The position numbers and the translations under genes are program-made. From Streptomyces sp. 135 (GTDB taxonomy: Bacteria; Actinomycetota; Actinomycetes; Streptomycetales; Streptomycetaceae): DNA of 64,000 nt. Location: positions 2,542,001-2,606,000 of the forward strand of contig NZ_CP075691.1 of assembly GCF_020026305.1 (NCBI RefSeq). Direction: 5' to 3'. Of the stretch, positions 49,261 through 57,646 are shown one piece after another. Each line of letters starts with the position of its first letter. The first letter of the stretch is position 1. The notes beneath the pieces were generated by a model that saw only the letters and a list, made by a program, of their open reading frames with translations, had not been told where the DNA came from and searched no databases.

Positions 49261-51225
49261 TTGTCCGCTTCTCTGCCCGCGCCGCGTCCCCCCGCACCGG
49301 ATGCGACCGCCCTCGCCCTGGTCGGCGCGGGCCCCCGCGGTACCAGCGTGCTCGAACGGCTCTGCGCGTCGGCGGCCGAACTCCTCGCCCCCGGCACGCG
49401 GCTGACGGTCCATGTCATCGACCCCGAGCCGCCCGGCCCCGGCCGCGTCTGGCGGACGGCGCAGCCCGCCGAGCTCCTGATGAACACCGTCGCCTCACAG
49501 GTGACCCTCTTCACGGACGAGAGCGTCGACTGCTCGGGACCGATACGACCGGGTCCGAGCCTGTACGAATGGGCGGCCGCGGGACGCGTGCCGGGGCTCG
49601 GGCCCGACGACTATCCGACCCGCGCCTGCTACGGCCGCTATCTGGAGTGGGTCTTCACCGAGGTGGTGCGCACCGCGCCCGGCGCCGTGCGCGTCCAGGT
49701 CCACGCGACGCGCGCCCTGCGGCTCGACGAGACGGCGGACGGGCTGCAGACCCTCGTACTCGACGGCGGCCGCGAACTGACCGGACTCTCCGCCGTCGTC
49801 CTGGCGCAAGGACATCTGCCGACCCGCCCCGACCGCGACGAGGAGCGCCTGGCAGGACATGCCGCGCTGCACGGCCTGCGGCACTTCCCGCCCGCCAACC
49901 CGGCCGACCTGGACCTGTCCGCCGTCGCCCCCGGCGAGCCGGTGCTGCTGCGCGGCCTCGGCCTCAACTTCTTCGACCACATGGCGCTGTTGAGCACGGG
50001 CCGCGGCGGCCGGTACGTACGGGAGCCGGACGGCACCCTGCGCTACGAGCCCTCCGGCCACGAGCCGCGGCTGTACGCGGGATCGCGGCGCGGCGTCCCG
50101 TACCAGGCGCGCGGGGACAACGCGAAGGGCCCCTACGGGCGGCACCAGCCCGCCGTCCTCACCGACGACGTCATCGCCCGCTTCCGCAAGCGCGCGGAGA
50201 GCGGCGACGCCCCGGACTTCCTGGACGACATATGGCCCCTGGTCGCCAAGGATGTGGAGACGGTCTATTACGCGGCGCTGCTCGCCGCGCGCGGTGACAC
50301 GCGGGAGAGCGTCGAGGCCTTCCGGGAACGGTTTCTCGCCATCGCGCACCAGAGCCCCCAAGAGTCCCTGCTGCTCGACGAGTCGGGCGTCCCGGACACC
50401 GACCGCTGGTCGTGGGACCGGCTCTCCCGCCCGCACCCGGCCCGCCCCTTCGCCTCCCCCCACGAGCACCGCGCCTGGCTCCTCGCCCACCTGCGCGAGG
50501 ACGCCGCGCAGGCCGCGCTCGGCAATGTCGCGGGCCCGCTGAAGGCCGCGCTCGACGTGCTGCGCGACCTGCGCAACGAACTGCGCCGCGTCGTCGACCA
50601 CCGCGGCCTGTCCGGCGCCTCGCGCCGCGCGCACCTCGACCGCTGGTACACGCCGCTCAACGCGTTCCTCTCGATCGGCCCGCCGCGCCGCCGCGTCGAG
50701 GAGATGACCGCGCTGATCGAGGCGGGCGTCCTCGACGTGCTCGGACCGCGGCTGAGCGTGCGGCCGGACGGCGCGGCGTTCCTCGCGCACTCCCCGGACG
50801 TACCGGGCTCCGATGTGCGGGTCACCACATTGATCGAGGCCCGGCTGCCCGAGCCGGACGTGCGCCGCACGGCGGACGACCTGCTCGCGACGCTCCTCGG
50901 AGCCGGCCGCTGCCGCCCCCATGTCGTCGACGGCCACGAGACGGGAGGCCTGGACGTGACCCCGCGGCCGTACCGCCTGATAGATCGTCAAGGGCGGGCG
51001 CACGCACGGCGGTTCGCTTTCGGCGTGCCCACGGAAGGGGTGCACTGGGTGACGGCCGCCGGCGCCCGGCCCGGCGTCGACTCGGTCACCCTGTCGGACG
51101 CGGACGCCATCGCGCGGGCCGCGCTGCGCACCGCCTCCGGGCGCGCGGGAGCACCGCCGGAAGGGGAAGCGGCATCTCCGAGTGACCGAATGTTGAACTT
51201 GCAAGCACTAATTAGGTTCCCCTAA
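49261..51225 (+). CDS. FAD/NAD(P)-binding protein (NAD_binding_9 family)
   Basis: A 654-residue flavoprotein-like enzyme. The N-terminal dinucleotide fold is 'ALALVGAGPRGTSVLERLCA', then 'AELLMNTVASQVTLFTDESV', typical of the FAD-NAD(P)-binding (HydCode/YdhS-like) family. Later blocks 'RGDNAKGPYGRHQPAVLTDD' and 'WYTPLNAFLSIGPPRRRVEE' are conserved in streptomycetes. The TTG start at 49261 is supported by GGGAG 8 nt upstream. Reaction unknown. The 227-bp stretch before it shows nothing else. Confidence 0.83.
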   Translation: MSASLPAPRPPAPDATALALVGAGPRGTSVLERLCASAAELLAPGTRLTVHVIDPEPPGPGRVWRTAQPAELLMNTVASQVTLFTDESVDCSGPIRPGPSLYEWAAAGRVPGLGPDDYPTRACYGRYLEWVFTEVVRTAPGAVRVQVHATRALRLDETADGLQTLVLDGGRELTGLSAVVLAQGHLPTRPDRDEERLAGHAALHGLRHFPPANPADLDLSAVAPGEPVLLRGLGLNFFDHMALLSTGRGGRYVREPDGTLRYEPSGHEPRLYAGSRRGVPYQARGDNAKGPYGRHQPAVLTDDVIARFRKRAESGDAPDFLDDIWPLVAKDVETVYYAALLAARGDTRESVEAFRERFLAIAHQSPQESLLLDESGVPDTDRWSWDRLSRPHPARPFASPHEHRAWLLAHLREDAAQAALGNVAGPLKAALDVLRDLRNELRRVVDHRGLSGASRRAHLDRWYTPLNAFLSIGPPRRRVEEMTALIEAGVLDVLGPRLSVRPDGAAFLAHSPDVPGSDVRVTTLIEARLPEPDVRRTADDLLATLLGAGRCRPHVVDGHETGGLDVTPRPYRLIDRQGRAHARRFAFGVPTEGVHWVTAAGARPGVDSVTLSDADAIARAALRTASGRAGAPPEGEAASPSDRMLNLQALIRFP

Positions 51226-51226
51226 T
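51211..51226. promoter_or_regulatory. Palindrome ATTAGG-ttcc-CCTAAT over a stop codon
   Basis: A perfect inverted repeat lies 48 bp before the DoxX start and overlaps the stop codon of the FAD protein gene. Its TTAGG half-site recalls the iron-box half, but the spacing is much shorter, so the regulator is not identified. Confidence 0.4.
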
Positions 51227-51273
51227 CTTGGGCCTCCGCTCGGTTCCGTCCCCAACCGAAGGAGTCCCCCACC

Positions 51274-51726
51274 ATGACTGGACGTCTCAACAGCGCCCAG
51301 CCCTACGCCATAGGCCTGTTCCGCATAGTGATCGGGCTGCTCTTCGCCTGCCACGGCGCGGCCTCCCTCTTCGGCGTCCTCGGCGGCGCAGGCGGCGACG
51401 GCAGCACCATCGACGCCGGCACCTGGCCCGGCTGGTACGCGGCCGTCATCCAGCTCGTCGGCGGCAGCCTCGTCCTGCTCGGCCTCGGCACCCGCGCCGC
51501 CGCGTTCATCGCGTCCGGCTCGATGGCCTACGCCTACTTCAAGGTCCACCAGCCCGAGGCGCTGTGGCCGATGGAGAACGGCGGCGAGGCCTCGGCGATG
51601 TTCTGCTGGGCGCTGCTGCTCCTCGTCTTCACCGGGTCCGGCGCGTTCGGCCTCGACCGGCTCTTCGCCGCGCGTGGCGCGAGCGAGGGCGACAAGGCCT
51701 CGGAGCGCGCCCCGGTCGCCGCCTGA
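51274..51726 (+). CDS. DoxX-family membrane protein
   Basis: A 150-residue, four-TM protein: 'YAIGLFRIVIGLLFACHGAA' (TM1), 'VIQLVGGSLVLLGLGTRAAA' (TM2), 'FIASGSMAYAYFKVHQPEAL' (TM3) and 'MFCWALLLLVFTGSGAFGLD' (TM4). DoxX proteins associate with redox and thiol stress systems at the membrane. GAAGGAG lies upstream of the ATG. Monocistronic, ending in a very strong hairpin. Confidence 0.9.
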   Translation: MTGRLNSAQPYAIGLFRIVIGLLFACHGAASLFGVLGGAGGDGSTIDAGTWPGWYAAVIQLVGGSLVLLGLGTRAAAFIASGSMAYAYFKVHQPEALWPMENGGEASAMFCWALLLLVFTGSGAFGLDRLFAARGASEGDKASERAPVAA

Positions 51727-51742
51727 CCGCTGCGGCACCTGA

Positions 51743-51796
51743 CACGTGACGGCGCCCCCTTCCTCGTACGTACGAGGAAGGGGGCGCCGTCACGTG
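51743..51796. terminator. 54-bp perfect palindrome
   Basis: 27 bp (51743-51769, starting CACGTGACGGCG, ending CTCGTAC) are followed immediately by their exact reverse complement (51770-51796). It lies 16 bp after the DoxX gene. It can fold into an extremely stable hairpin and may terminate transcription without a T-run. Confidence 0.9.
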
Positions 51797-51981
51797 GGGC
51801 GGCGCCCCCCAGCCCTTGGGGCGGCAGCCGGGTGAACGTGACGTAGCGAACATATGGGCCCCCAGCGGATCTACGACGTCACACGCGGCGTACGCTGTAC
51901 AGCTGTCATCAGGCCGCCCCTGCCGCTCCCCGCGACACAGCGGCAACGCGCTGCCGATCGGGGAGTCACGGGGGAGTCGTC

Positions 51982-52590
51982 GTGCTGGAAAGTGTGGGGG
52001 CGCTGACCGGCAGCCCATGGATCTACGCGGTCGTGGCCCTGTCCGTGCTGTTCGACGTCTTCGTCCCGGTCCTGCCGAGCGGCGTCCTCGTCATCATGTC
52101 GGCCACCGCGGCGGCTGCCGCGGGCACGGGCGGCGTCCCGCACAACGTCCCCGACATCCTGCTTCTCACCCTCAGTGCGGCCACCGCCTCGGTCCTCGGT
52201 GACATGGCCGCCTTCCGCCTTGCCTGGCGCGGCGGCGAACGCCTCGACCGCGCCATCGCCCGCTCCCGCAGGCTGACCACCGCGCAGGAACGGCTCGGCG
52301 CGGCGCTCTCCCGGGGCGGTGGCGCCCTCGTGGTCATCGCGCGCTTCGCCCCGGCGGGCCGTTCGATCGTCTCGCTCGGCGCGGGCGCGGCCCACCGAAA
52401 GCTGCGGGAGTTCCTGCCGTGGTCCGTGCTCGCGGGCCTGGCCTGGGCCGGCTACAGCGTGGCGCTCGGCTACCTCGGCGGCCAGTGGCTCGGCGCGACT
52501 TGGCTGGCCACGGGCGTCTCCCTGCTCGCGCTCTTCGCGGCGGGCTCCCTGGCGGCGTTCCTGGTGCGCCGCCCCAGGCCGACGGCCTGA
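51982..52590 (+). CDS. DedA-family membrane protein
   Basis: A 202-residue SNARE-associated/DedA-type protein, now viewed as lipid scramblase or undecaprenyl-phosphate flippase candidates. It has re-entrant 'DVFVPVLPSGVLVIMSATAA', the 'VLGDMAAFRLAWRGGERLDR' segment and 'VVIARFAPAGRSIVSLGAG', with the conserved R-F-x-P-x-x-R motif. GTG at 51982 is preceded by GGGGGAG. Confidence 0.87.
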   Translation: MLESVGALTGSPWIYAVVALSVLFDVFVPVLPSGVLVIMSATAAAAAGTGGVPHNVPDILLLTLSAATASVLGDMAAFRLAWRGGERLDRAIARSRRLTTAQERLGAALSRGGGALVVIARFAPAGRSIVSLGAGAAHRKLREFLPWSVLAGLAWAGYSVALGYLGGQWLGATWLATGVSLLALFAAGSLAAFLVRRPRPTA

Positions 52591-52648
52591 CCCCGTTACC
52601 GGCCCCTGCGTTCTACGAGGCGTTACGGCGTGACCTTACGGGGCGGCG

Positions 52649-52870
52649 TCACGACGCGCGCGCCCCACGCACTTCCAGTCCGGCGAGCAACTCCGCGGTC
52701 GCCTCGGCCACGGCGTCGACGGCCCGGTCGAAGACCTCGCGGTTGTGGGCGGCCGGGGCGCGGAACCCGGACACCTTGCGCACGTACTGAAGCGCGGCGG
52801 CCCGGATCTCCTCCTCGGTGGCGTCGTCGGGGATGGCGGGCGGACGGAGCGTCTTGATGCTTCGGCACAT
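52649..52870 (-). CDS. DUF2277 protein
   Basis: A 73-residue cytoplasmic protein with the family's N-terminal signature 'MCRSIKTLRPPAIPDDATEE' and 'RAAALQYVRKVSGFRAP'. Widely conserved in actinobacteria; the function is unknown. Its size and helical nature suggest a small binding protein. Confidence 0.88.
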   Translation of the reverse strand: MCRSIKTLRPPAIPDDATEEEIRAAALQYVRKVSGFRAPAAHNREVFDRAVDAVAEATAELLAGLEVRGARAS

Positions 52871-52923
52871 GCCTCCAGCTTGCCACCGCGGGGCGGGCGC
52901 GGGGCGGGGCACGGGAGCGCCGC

Positions 52924-53100
52924 TCAGGCATGCCCCGCGCGCTTCTGCCCCGCCACGCCGCGCCGGCCGTCGACCTCCAGCACGCGGGCTCCCGTGCGCG
53001 CCACCTGCGTCTCGATCTCGTCGAGCAGCATCGGGTACAACTGCCCGACGCCCGGCTCCACTCCGCGCTCCGCGAGCCGGGCCCGCTGGACCTCCCGCGT
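52924..53100 (-). pseudogene. C-terminal remnant of an unidentified gene
   Basis: One frame keeps ordinary streptomycete coding features for ~58 residues: 'REVQRARLAERGVEPGVGQL' followed by 'YPMLLDEIETQVARTGARVL' and 'EVDGRRG'. The wording resembles the end of a P-loop kinase/AAA-type protein, but no upstream part exists and no start is convincing. I regard it as a truncated leftover; a short ORF starting at the internal ATG is possible. Confidence 0.35.
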
Positions 53101-53200
53101 CGGAGGTCCTGAGGCCCTGAGGCCAAGTGAAGCAGCCCCCCAGCCCCCAACCTCTCGTGTCGCTCGCCCCCACAATTCGAACAGGAGTACCATTACGCTC

Positions 53201-53560
53201 GTGCCTCCTTCCGCTTCCCCCGACTTCCCGAGCGACCTCCTCGCCGCCCAGGAGGAACTGCACCAGGTCCGCTCCGAGCTGCTGGCCCTGCTCAAGCGCC
53301 TCCCCTGGTCCGTCGAGCCGCTCGACGGCTTCAGCGACACCGGCGGCTGGCGCAGCGTGGAGCGCCCCGCCTCCCCGGGCTGGACCCCGGACGAACAGGC
53401 CGAGGTCGAGAAACTCCGCGCGCGGGAACGGGAGTTGGCGGTCTTCGTGACCTGCCACCGGTACTGGGAACAGCTCTCAGGCCCGGACGTGGTCGCCGCG
53501 AGGGCCCAGCTCAAGCACGCCCACGAGCCCCCCGAGGACTCCGGCCCCGCAAGCCATTGA
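53201..53560 (+). CDS. Small conserved protein with helical N-terminus
   Basis: A 119-residue cytoplasmic protein: 'LLAAQEELHQVRSELLALLK', 'RLPWSVEPLDGFSDTGGWRS' and 'LRARERELAVFVTCHRYWEQ'. It is a common actinobacterial hypothetical. The start is odd: AGGAG (53183-53187) is 13 nt from the GTG at 53201 but 4 nt from an in-frame ATT at 53192, raising the possibility of ATT initiation. No function can be assigned. Confidence 0.75.
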   Translation: MPPSASPDFPSDLLAAQEELHQVRSELLALLKRLPWSVEPLDGFSDTGGWRSVERPASPGWTPDEQAEVEKLRARERELAVFVTCHRYWEQLSGPDVVAARAQLKHAHEPPEDSGPASH

Positions 53561-53634
53561 CAGCGGGTGGGGGCGGGCGTTGACTCGCCCCAACCAGCCC
53601 CGTACCCGCCCTCGCGAGCCACGGAGGTGCAGCC

Positions 53635-53916
53635 ATGAACGTACTGATCGTCATCGCGATCCTGGCCCTCGTCGGCCTCGGCTTCGACCAGCCCCTGCTC
53701 TGGCCGGTCGCAGCGGCGCTCGCCTGCTACCTCGTACGGTTCTACGAGGGCGGCGGCTCGGGCACGGCGGGCAGCGGCAGCAGCACGCCCACCACCGGCG
53801 GCGGTGGCGGAGCGGGCGGCTACCCCAAGACGTACCGCGACTACCGCCTCCGCAAGGAACGCCAGGAGCGCTGGGACCGCAGGTACCGCAGGACGCACCC
53901 GGGCTCAGGCCGCTGA
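53635..53916 (+). CDS. Small membrane protein with Gly-rich linker
   Basis: A 93-residue protein: one long or two short TM helices ('MNVLIVIAILALVGLGF', 'LLWPVAAALACYLVRFY'), a Gly/Ser/Thr linker and a strongly basic tail 'YRDYRLRKERQERWDRRYRR'. GGAGGTG gives a clear ribosome site. The basic tail would face the cytoplasm or bind nucleic acid or phospholipid heads. Unknown function. Confidence 0.75.
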   Translation: MNVLIVIAILALVGLGFDQPLLWPVAAALACYLVRFYEGGGSGTAGSGSSTPTTGGGGGAGGYPKTYRDYRLRKERQERWDRRYRRTHPGSGR

Positions 53917-53932
53917 GCGGGCCCAGCGGCGC

Positions 53933-54322
53933 CTAGCGGAGATAGTCCGTGCGCCCCTCGTCGTCGAGGTCCAAGGGCCCGTCGGGAATGACGCAGAACT
54001 CATTGCCCTCGGGATCGGCCATCACCAGGAAGCCCCCGTCCTCATACCCCTCCAGCCTTCGCCCGCCGAGCGCCTCGATCCGCTTCCGCTCGGCGGCCGG
54101 GTCGGCGCAGGAGACGTCGAAGTGCATGCGGTTCTTGCCGGGCGCCGGTTCACCGGCCCGCTGGAACCCGATCCCCAGACCGTTCTCGCGCCGCAGCCAG
54201 ACATAGGGCCCGGTGCGGCCCACGACCGGCCTGCCGAGCACCTCGGCCCAGAACGCGGCCAGCCGCTCGGGATCGGCGGCGTCGATGATGAGGGCGTTGA
54301 TCTGCGTACGTGAGTCCGCCAT
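53933..54322 (-). CDS. VOC-family (glyoxalase/dioxygenase fold) protein
   Basis: A 129-residue vicinal-oxygen-chelate protein with two beta-alpha-beta-beta-beta modules: 'INALIIDAADPERLAAFWAE' and 'NRMHFDVSCADPAAERKRIE', ending 'MADPEGNEFCVIPDGP'. His in NRMHFDV and Glu in EGNEF are the metal-ligand positions. It is probably a small-molecule-binding or glyoxalase-like enzyme. Confidence 0.88.
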   Translation of the reverse strand: MADSRTQINALIIDAADPERLAAFWAEVLGRPVVGRTGPYVWLRRENGLGIGFQRAGEPAPGKNRMHFDVSCADPAAERKRIEALGGRRLEGYEDGGFLVMADPEGNEFCVIPDGPLDLDDEGRTDYLR

Positions 54323-54467
54323 GCCGTGAGTATCTCAAGGCGCGGCACGGCATGGCAGGGCGCCGGGGGGTTCGCCCCTTCGGGGCACAGCGGCCCCACT
54401 CCGCCTTCACCATCTCCCCACATGCCGCATGATGCTCTCTCAGCACACGCGCATCCCAGGGGGGATC

Positions 54468-55079
54468 ATGCACACCCGTACCGCCACCGCCACACTCATC
54501 GCCGCCGCCGGCCTGCTCGCGCTCACCGGCTGCGAGGGCGGCGCCGACACCGCCAAGGACAAGCCCGCCGCCGCGCGGGACGCGGGCAGCGACGCCGAGA
54601 AGGCGAGCCTGCCCGACCTGACCGGCAAGGGCCTCCAGTCCGCGCAGGACCAGGCCCAGGAGGCCGGGTTCTACGGCCTCACCTCGCATGACGCGCTCGG
54701 CCGGGACCGCATGCAGGCCTTCGACCGGAACTGGAAGGTCTGCGCCCAGGAGCCCGCCGCCGGCGACCACCCGACCGACACGAAGGTCGACTTCGCCACG
54801 GTCAAGCTCGACGAGACCTGCCCCGCGAAGGACTCCGGCGCCGGCGAGCCGCAGGCCGCGGGGGCGAAGATGCCGGACTTCAAGGGCAAGGCCGTCAAGA
54901 TCGCGCGCGGCGCCCTCGACCCCGGAACGAGCCTCACCGTCAACGACGCGTCCGGGCAGGACCGCATCATCCTCATGGAGTCGAACTGGCAGGTGTGCTC
55001 CCAGCGCCCGGCCGCGGGCACCAAGCTCGACGGGCAGCCGGTGACGCTGGACGCGGTGAAGTTCGAGGAGTCCTGCTGA
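54468..55079 (+). CDS. Lipoprotein with two PASTA-like repeats
   Basis: A 203-residue lipoprotein: signal 'TATLIAAAGLLALTGC' with lipobox LTGC, then two similar domains. Domain 1 runs from 'LPDLTGKGLQSAQDQAQEAG' to 'VKLDETC', domain 2 from 'MPDFKGKAVKIARGAL' to 'VKFEESC'. Each has 'NWKVC/NWQVC' and 'PAAG', as in PASTA domains, and one cysteine pair. It could bind peptidoglycan or a beta-lactam-like ligand at the cell surface. Start 54468 has AGGGGGG upstream. Confidence 0.85.
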   Translation: MHTRTATATLIAAAGLLALTGCEGGADTAKDKPAAARDAGSDAEKASLPDLTGKGLQSAQDQAQEAGFYGLTSHDALGRDRMQAFDRNWKVCAQEPAAGDHPTDTKVDFATVKLDETCPAKDSGAGEPQAAGAKMPDFKGKAVKIARGALDPGTSLTVNDASGQDRIILMESNWQVCSQRPAAGTKLDGQPVTLDAVKFEESC

Positions 55080-55090
55080 GACGAACACAG

Positions 55091-55124
55091 CGGAGCCCCG
55101 TACCGATCGAGGTACGGGGCTCCG
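55091..55124 (+). terminator. 14-bp perfect stem-loop
   Basis: CGGAGCCCCGTACC pairs with GGTACGGGGCTCCG around a 6-nt loop, 12 bp after the PASTA lipoprotein gene. It faces the 3' end of the tRNA gene and may serve both. Confidence 0.8.
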
Positions 55125-55141
55125 TCGTGGTTCAGACCCGG

Positions 55142-55213
55142 TGGGCGCGGACGGTTTCGAACCGCCGACATCCTCCTTGTAAGGGAGGCGCTCTACCCCT
55201 GAGCTACGCGCCC
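55142..55213 (-). tRNA. tRNA-Val (anticodon TAC)
   Basis: A full cloverleaf, 72 nt on the minus strand: acceptor GGGCGCG/CGCGCCC, D stem GCTC/GAGC, anticodon stem CCTCC/GGAGG with loop CTTACAA, and T loop TTCGAAA. The discriminator is A and the CCA end is not encoded. No integrase is visible, so there is no sign of an integrated element at this site. Confidence 0.95.
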
Positions 55214-55402
55214 GGGACGAGTGGACAGCCTACCTTGCCGCGGGCAGTGCCTCGCAAACCCCTGCCGTGCCCGACCGGCGCCCACCGGCCAGGGCGCAAA
55301 GTCACTGTGCGTACGGCGAACTAACCGGCCCGTGTGTTCGTCATTAACCGGTGGGAGAATGTGACACCGGGGCAGGGCGGATGACAGCACGGGAGAGGGA
55401 TA

Positions 55403-56869
55403 GTGACGGCGACACCTTGGCAGCCGTACACACCGGGCGGAGCGGGGGCCGACACCACGGTGTCAGCGTCCGCGGAGCCACCGCGGGTCCGCGCCGCCGG
55501 TAGGCCCCGCGGGAGCGCGCGTCCCGGCCGTCGCGGCGGAGCCCTGCGTGACGTCCTCGCCCTCGTCACCCTCACCCTCCTGCCCCTCCCGCTGCTCGCC
55601 GCCACCGTGCCCGCCGCGTTCGCGGGCGGCGGCACGCGCCGGTGGTTCGGGGGCCGCGGCGAGAGCCTGCGCGCCGAGGCGCAGGCCGCGAAAGACGCCG
55701 CTGCCGCCGCCTTCTACGAACTGGACACCGCCCAGCGCGACCTGCGCATCTCCATCGAGACGATCACCGCCGTCGACGCCACGCCCGCGGCCCGGCGCGC
55801 CGTCTTGGACTTCGAGGCGATAGGGCACCGCATCGACGAGGTCAGTCACCAGTACATCAGCGCGGTGGACGCCCACGACCTGGACCGGGACGACCTCGAC
55901 TCGGCGGTCGCGGCCCGCGCCCGGACCGAGCTGACGCGGGCCAAGGACGAGCTGGCCAGGACCAAGGGCGAGCTTGAGCGCTTCCAGCAGGGGCTGGGCC
56001 CGCTGCTGGACAAGGCGGAGACCCAGCTCGCCCGCCTCGCCCCGGCGGTCGAGCGCGCCCGCCAGACCCTGCTCGCCGCCACCAACGCCCTCGACGCGGT
56101 ACGGGCGGCGGGCCTGAAGGCCGACGATCTCGCCGCCCGCCTGGCCGCCCTCGGCCCGGAGCTGACCAAGCTCAACCAAGGCGCGGGCCGGCATGGCGTA
56201 CCGGAGACGCTCCAGCGCGCCGACCGCGTGCTGCGCGACGCCGAGGCCGTGCGCGCCGAGGCCGAGCGGCTGCCCGAGCGCGCCGCCGAGATCGACCGGC
56301 GGCTCGTGTCGCTGCGCACCCGCGCCGAGGCCCTGACCACCCGCAGCGGCCAGGTCGAACCGGTCCTCAGCGAGCTGCGCCGCCGGTTCACGCTCGCCTG
56401 CTGGCAGGACCTCCAGCGGGTGCCCGACCAGGCCGGGGAGAGCGTGCGCCAGGCGGAGGCCAGGCTCAAGGAGGCCCAGCAGGCCCGCGAGGAGCAGCGC
56501 TGGCCGGACGCCACCGCGCTGCTCTCGACGGTCCGCGCGCTGCTGAACTCCACGGACGAGGCGGTCTCGGCCGCCGGCGACCGCCTCCAGCGGCTCAACG
56601 CCGTGGCGAAGGACCCCCAGCGGGAGATCGACCGCACGCGCTTCGCGATCCGGGACGCGCAGCGCCTCGCGATGGCGGGCCGCCAGACCCCCGAGCCGCG
56701 CCACGCCCGCCCGCTGGACGACTCGGTGGCTCGCCTGGACCGCGCGGTGGCCTCCCTGGAGGGCCGCCACCCCGACTACTGGCACTTCCTGACCGAGACG
56801 GAGGCGGTCCGCGCGACGGTGGCGCGCGTGGTCGCGCAGATCCGGGAGGAGCGGGGACAGGGGGCCTGA
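55403..56869 (+). CDS. Membrane-anchored coiled-coil protein
   Basis: A 488-residue protein: Pro/Arg-rich N-terminus, one TM helix ('VLALVTLTLLPLPLLAATVP' at ~52-75), then about 400 residues of almost continuous alpha-helix rich in Ala, Arg, Glu and Gln, such as 'RTELTRAKDELARTKGELER' and 'ERARQTLLAATNALDAVRAA'. It is likely an extracytoplasmic or cytoplasmic coiled-coil scaffold; the side is unclear. Conserved hypothetical in streptomycetes. GTG start with GGGAGAGG upstream. Confidence 0.8.
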   Translation: MTATPWQPYTPGGAGADTTVSASAEPPRVRAAGRPRGSARPGRRGGALRDVLALVTLTLLPLPLLAATVPAAFAGGGTRRWFGGRGESLRAEAQAAKDAAAAAFYELDTAQRDLRISIETITAVDATPAARRAVLDFEAIGHRIDEVSHQYISAVDAHDLDRDDLDSAVAARARTELTRAKDELARTKGELERFQQGLGPLLDKAETQLARLAPAVERARQTLLAATNALDAVRAAGLKADDLAARLAALGPELTKLNQGAGRHGVPETLQRADRVLRDAEAVRAEAERLPERAAEIDRRLVSLRTRAEALTTRSGQVEPVLSELRRRFTLACWQDLQRVPDQAGESVRQAEARLKEAQQAREEQRWPDATALLSTVRALLNSTDEAVSAAGDRLQRLNAVAKDPQREIDRTRFAIRDAQRLAMAGRQTPEPRHARPLDDSVARLDRAVASLEGRHPDYWHFLTETEAVRATVARVVAQIREERGQGA

Positions 56870-56953
56870 GGCCGACCAACGCCGGGCCCGAGACCGGCCG
56901 AGGCCCGGGGGGGGGAGCCCGCCCCACCGAACCCCCTGTGCAAGCCTGGGGAA

Positions 56954-57646
56954 ATGCCCGCCCCATCGCCAGGCCCCTCTCCGGCCCCCGCGCCCGCCCC
57001 CTCTCCCACCCCGTCGGACTTCACCGCCGCCCTGCGGAGGGAACGGCTCCTCGCCATCGTGCGCGGCAGCGACCCGGACGCCTCCTTCCGTACGGTCATG
57101 ACGCTCGTCGAATCCGGCATCCCCCTCGTCGAGGTCTCCCTCAGCGGCGCCGACGCGCTGGGCGTACTGCGCCGGGCGCGCGCCGCGCTCGGCCCGGACG
57201 CCTGGCTGGGCGCGGGCACGGTGCTCACCGCCGAGGACGCCCGGCGGGCCGCCGACGCGGGCGCCGATCTCATCGTGACGCCCGGCCTCGGCGCGGGCGT
57301 GGACGAGGCCCTGCGGCTCGGTCTCCCCGTGCTCGGCGGCGTCCTCACGCCCACGGACGTGATCGCGGCCGAGGCCGTGGGTGTGACCGCGCTCAAGATC
57401 TTCCCCGCCTCCGCGGTCGGCGGCCCCGCCTATCTCAAGGCGCTGCGCGGCCCCTTCCCCCGTACGCCGTTCGTGCCGGTCGGCGGCGTGGACGCGGCGG
57501 CCGCCGAGACGTACCTGGCGCACGGCGCGGTCGCCGTGGGCGTCGGCTCGCCGCTGACCGGGGACGCCGCCGACGGCGGTGACCTGGCCGCGCTGCGGAC
57601 GCGGGCCGCGCGGTTCCTGGAGGTCACCGGGGCGGTACGCCGATGA
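56954..57646 (+). CDS. eda: KDPG / 4-hydroxy-2-oxoglutarate aldolase
   Basis: A 230-residue class I aldolase after a Pro/Ala leader of ~22 residues. 'RLLAIVRGSDPDASFRTVMT' starts the barrel, 'IPLVEVSLSGADAL' has the base Glu, 'LGAGTVLTAEDARRAADAGA' the TVL motif, and 'VTALKIFPASAVGGPAYLKA' the Schiff-base Lys in KIFPA. It splits 2-keto-3-deoxy-6-phosphogluconate into pyruvate and glyceraldehyde-3-phosphate. Coupled by ATGA to the sugar kinase, making a KDG-degradation pair. Confidence 0.9.
   Translation: MPAPSPGPSPAPAPAPSPTPSDFTAALRRERLLAIVRGSDPDASFRTVMTLVESGIPLVEVSLSGADALGVLRRARAALGPDAWLGAGTVLTAEDARRAADAGADLIVTPGLGAGVDEALRLGLPVLGGVLTPTDVIAAEAVGVTALKIFPASAVGGPAYLKALRGPFPRTPFVPVGGVDAAAAETYLAHGAVAVGVGSPLTGDAADGGDLAALRTRAARFLEVTGAVRR

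Noticed and set aside
51211..51226. IdeR/DmdR iron box
   Set aside because: The TTAGG/CCTAA arms are separated by 4 nt, not the spacing of the 19-bp iron box.
55142..55213. tRNA as an integration site
   Set aside because: No integrase gene and no duplicated tRNA 3' end were seen nearby.
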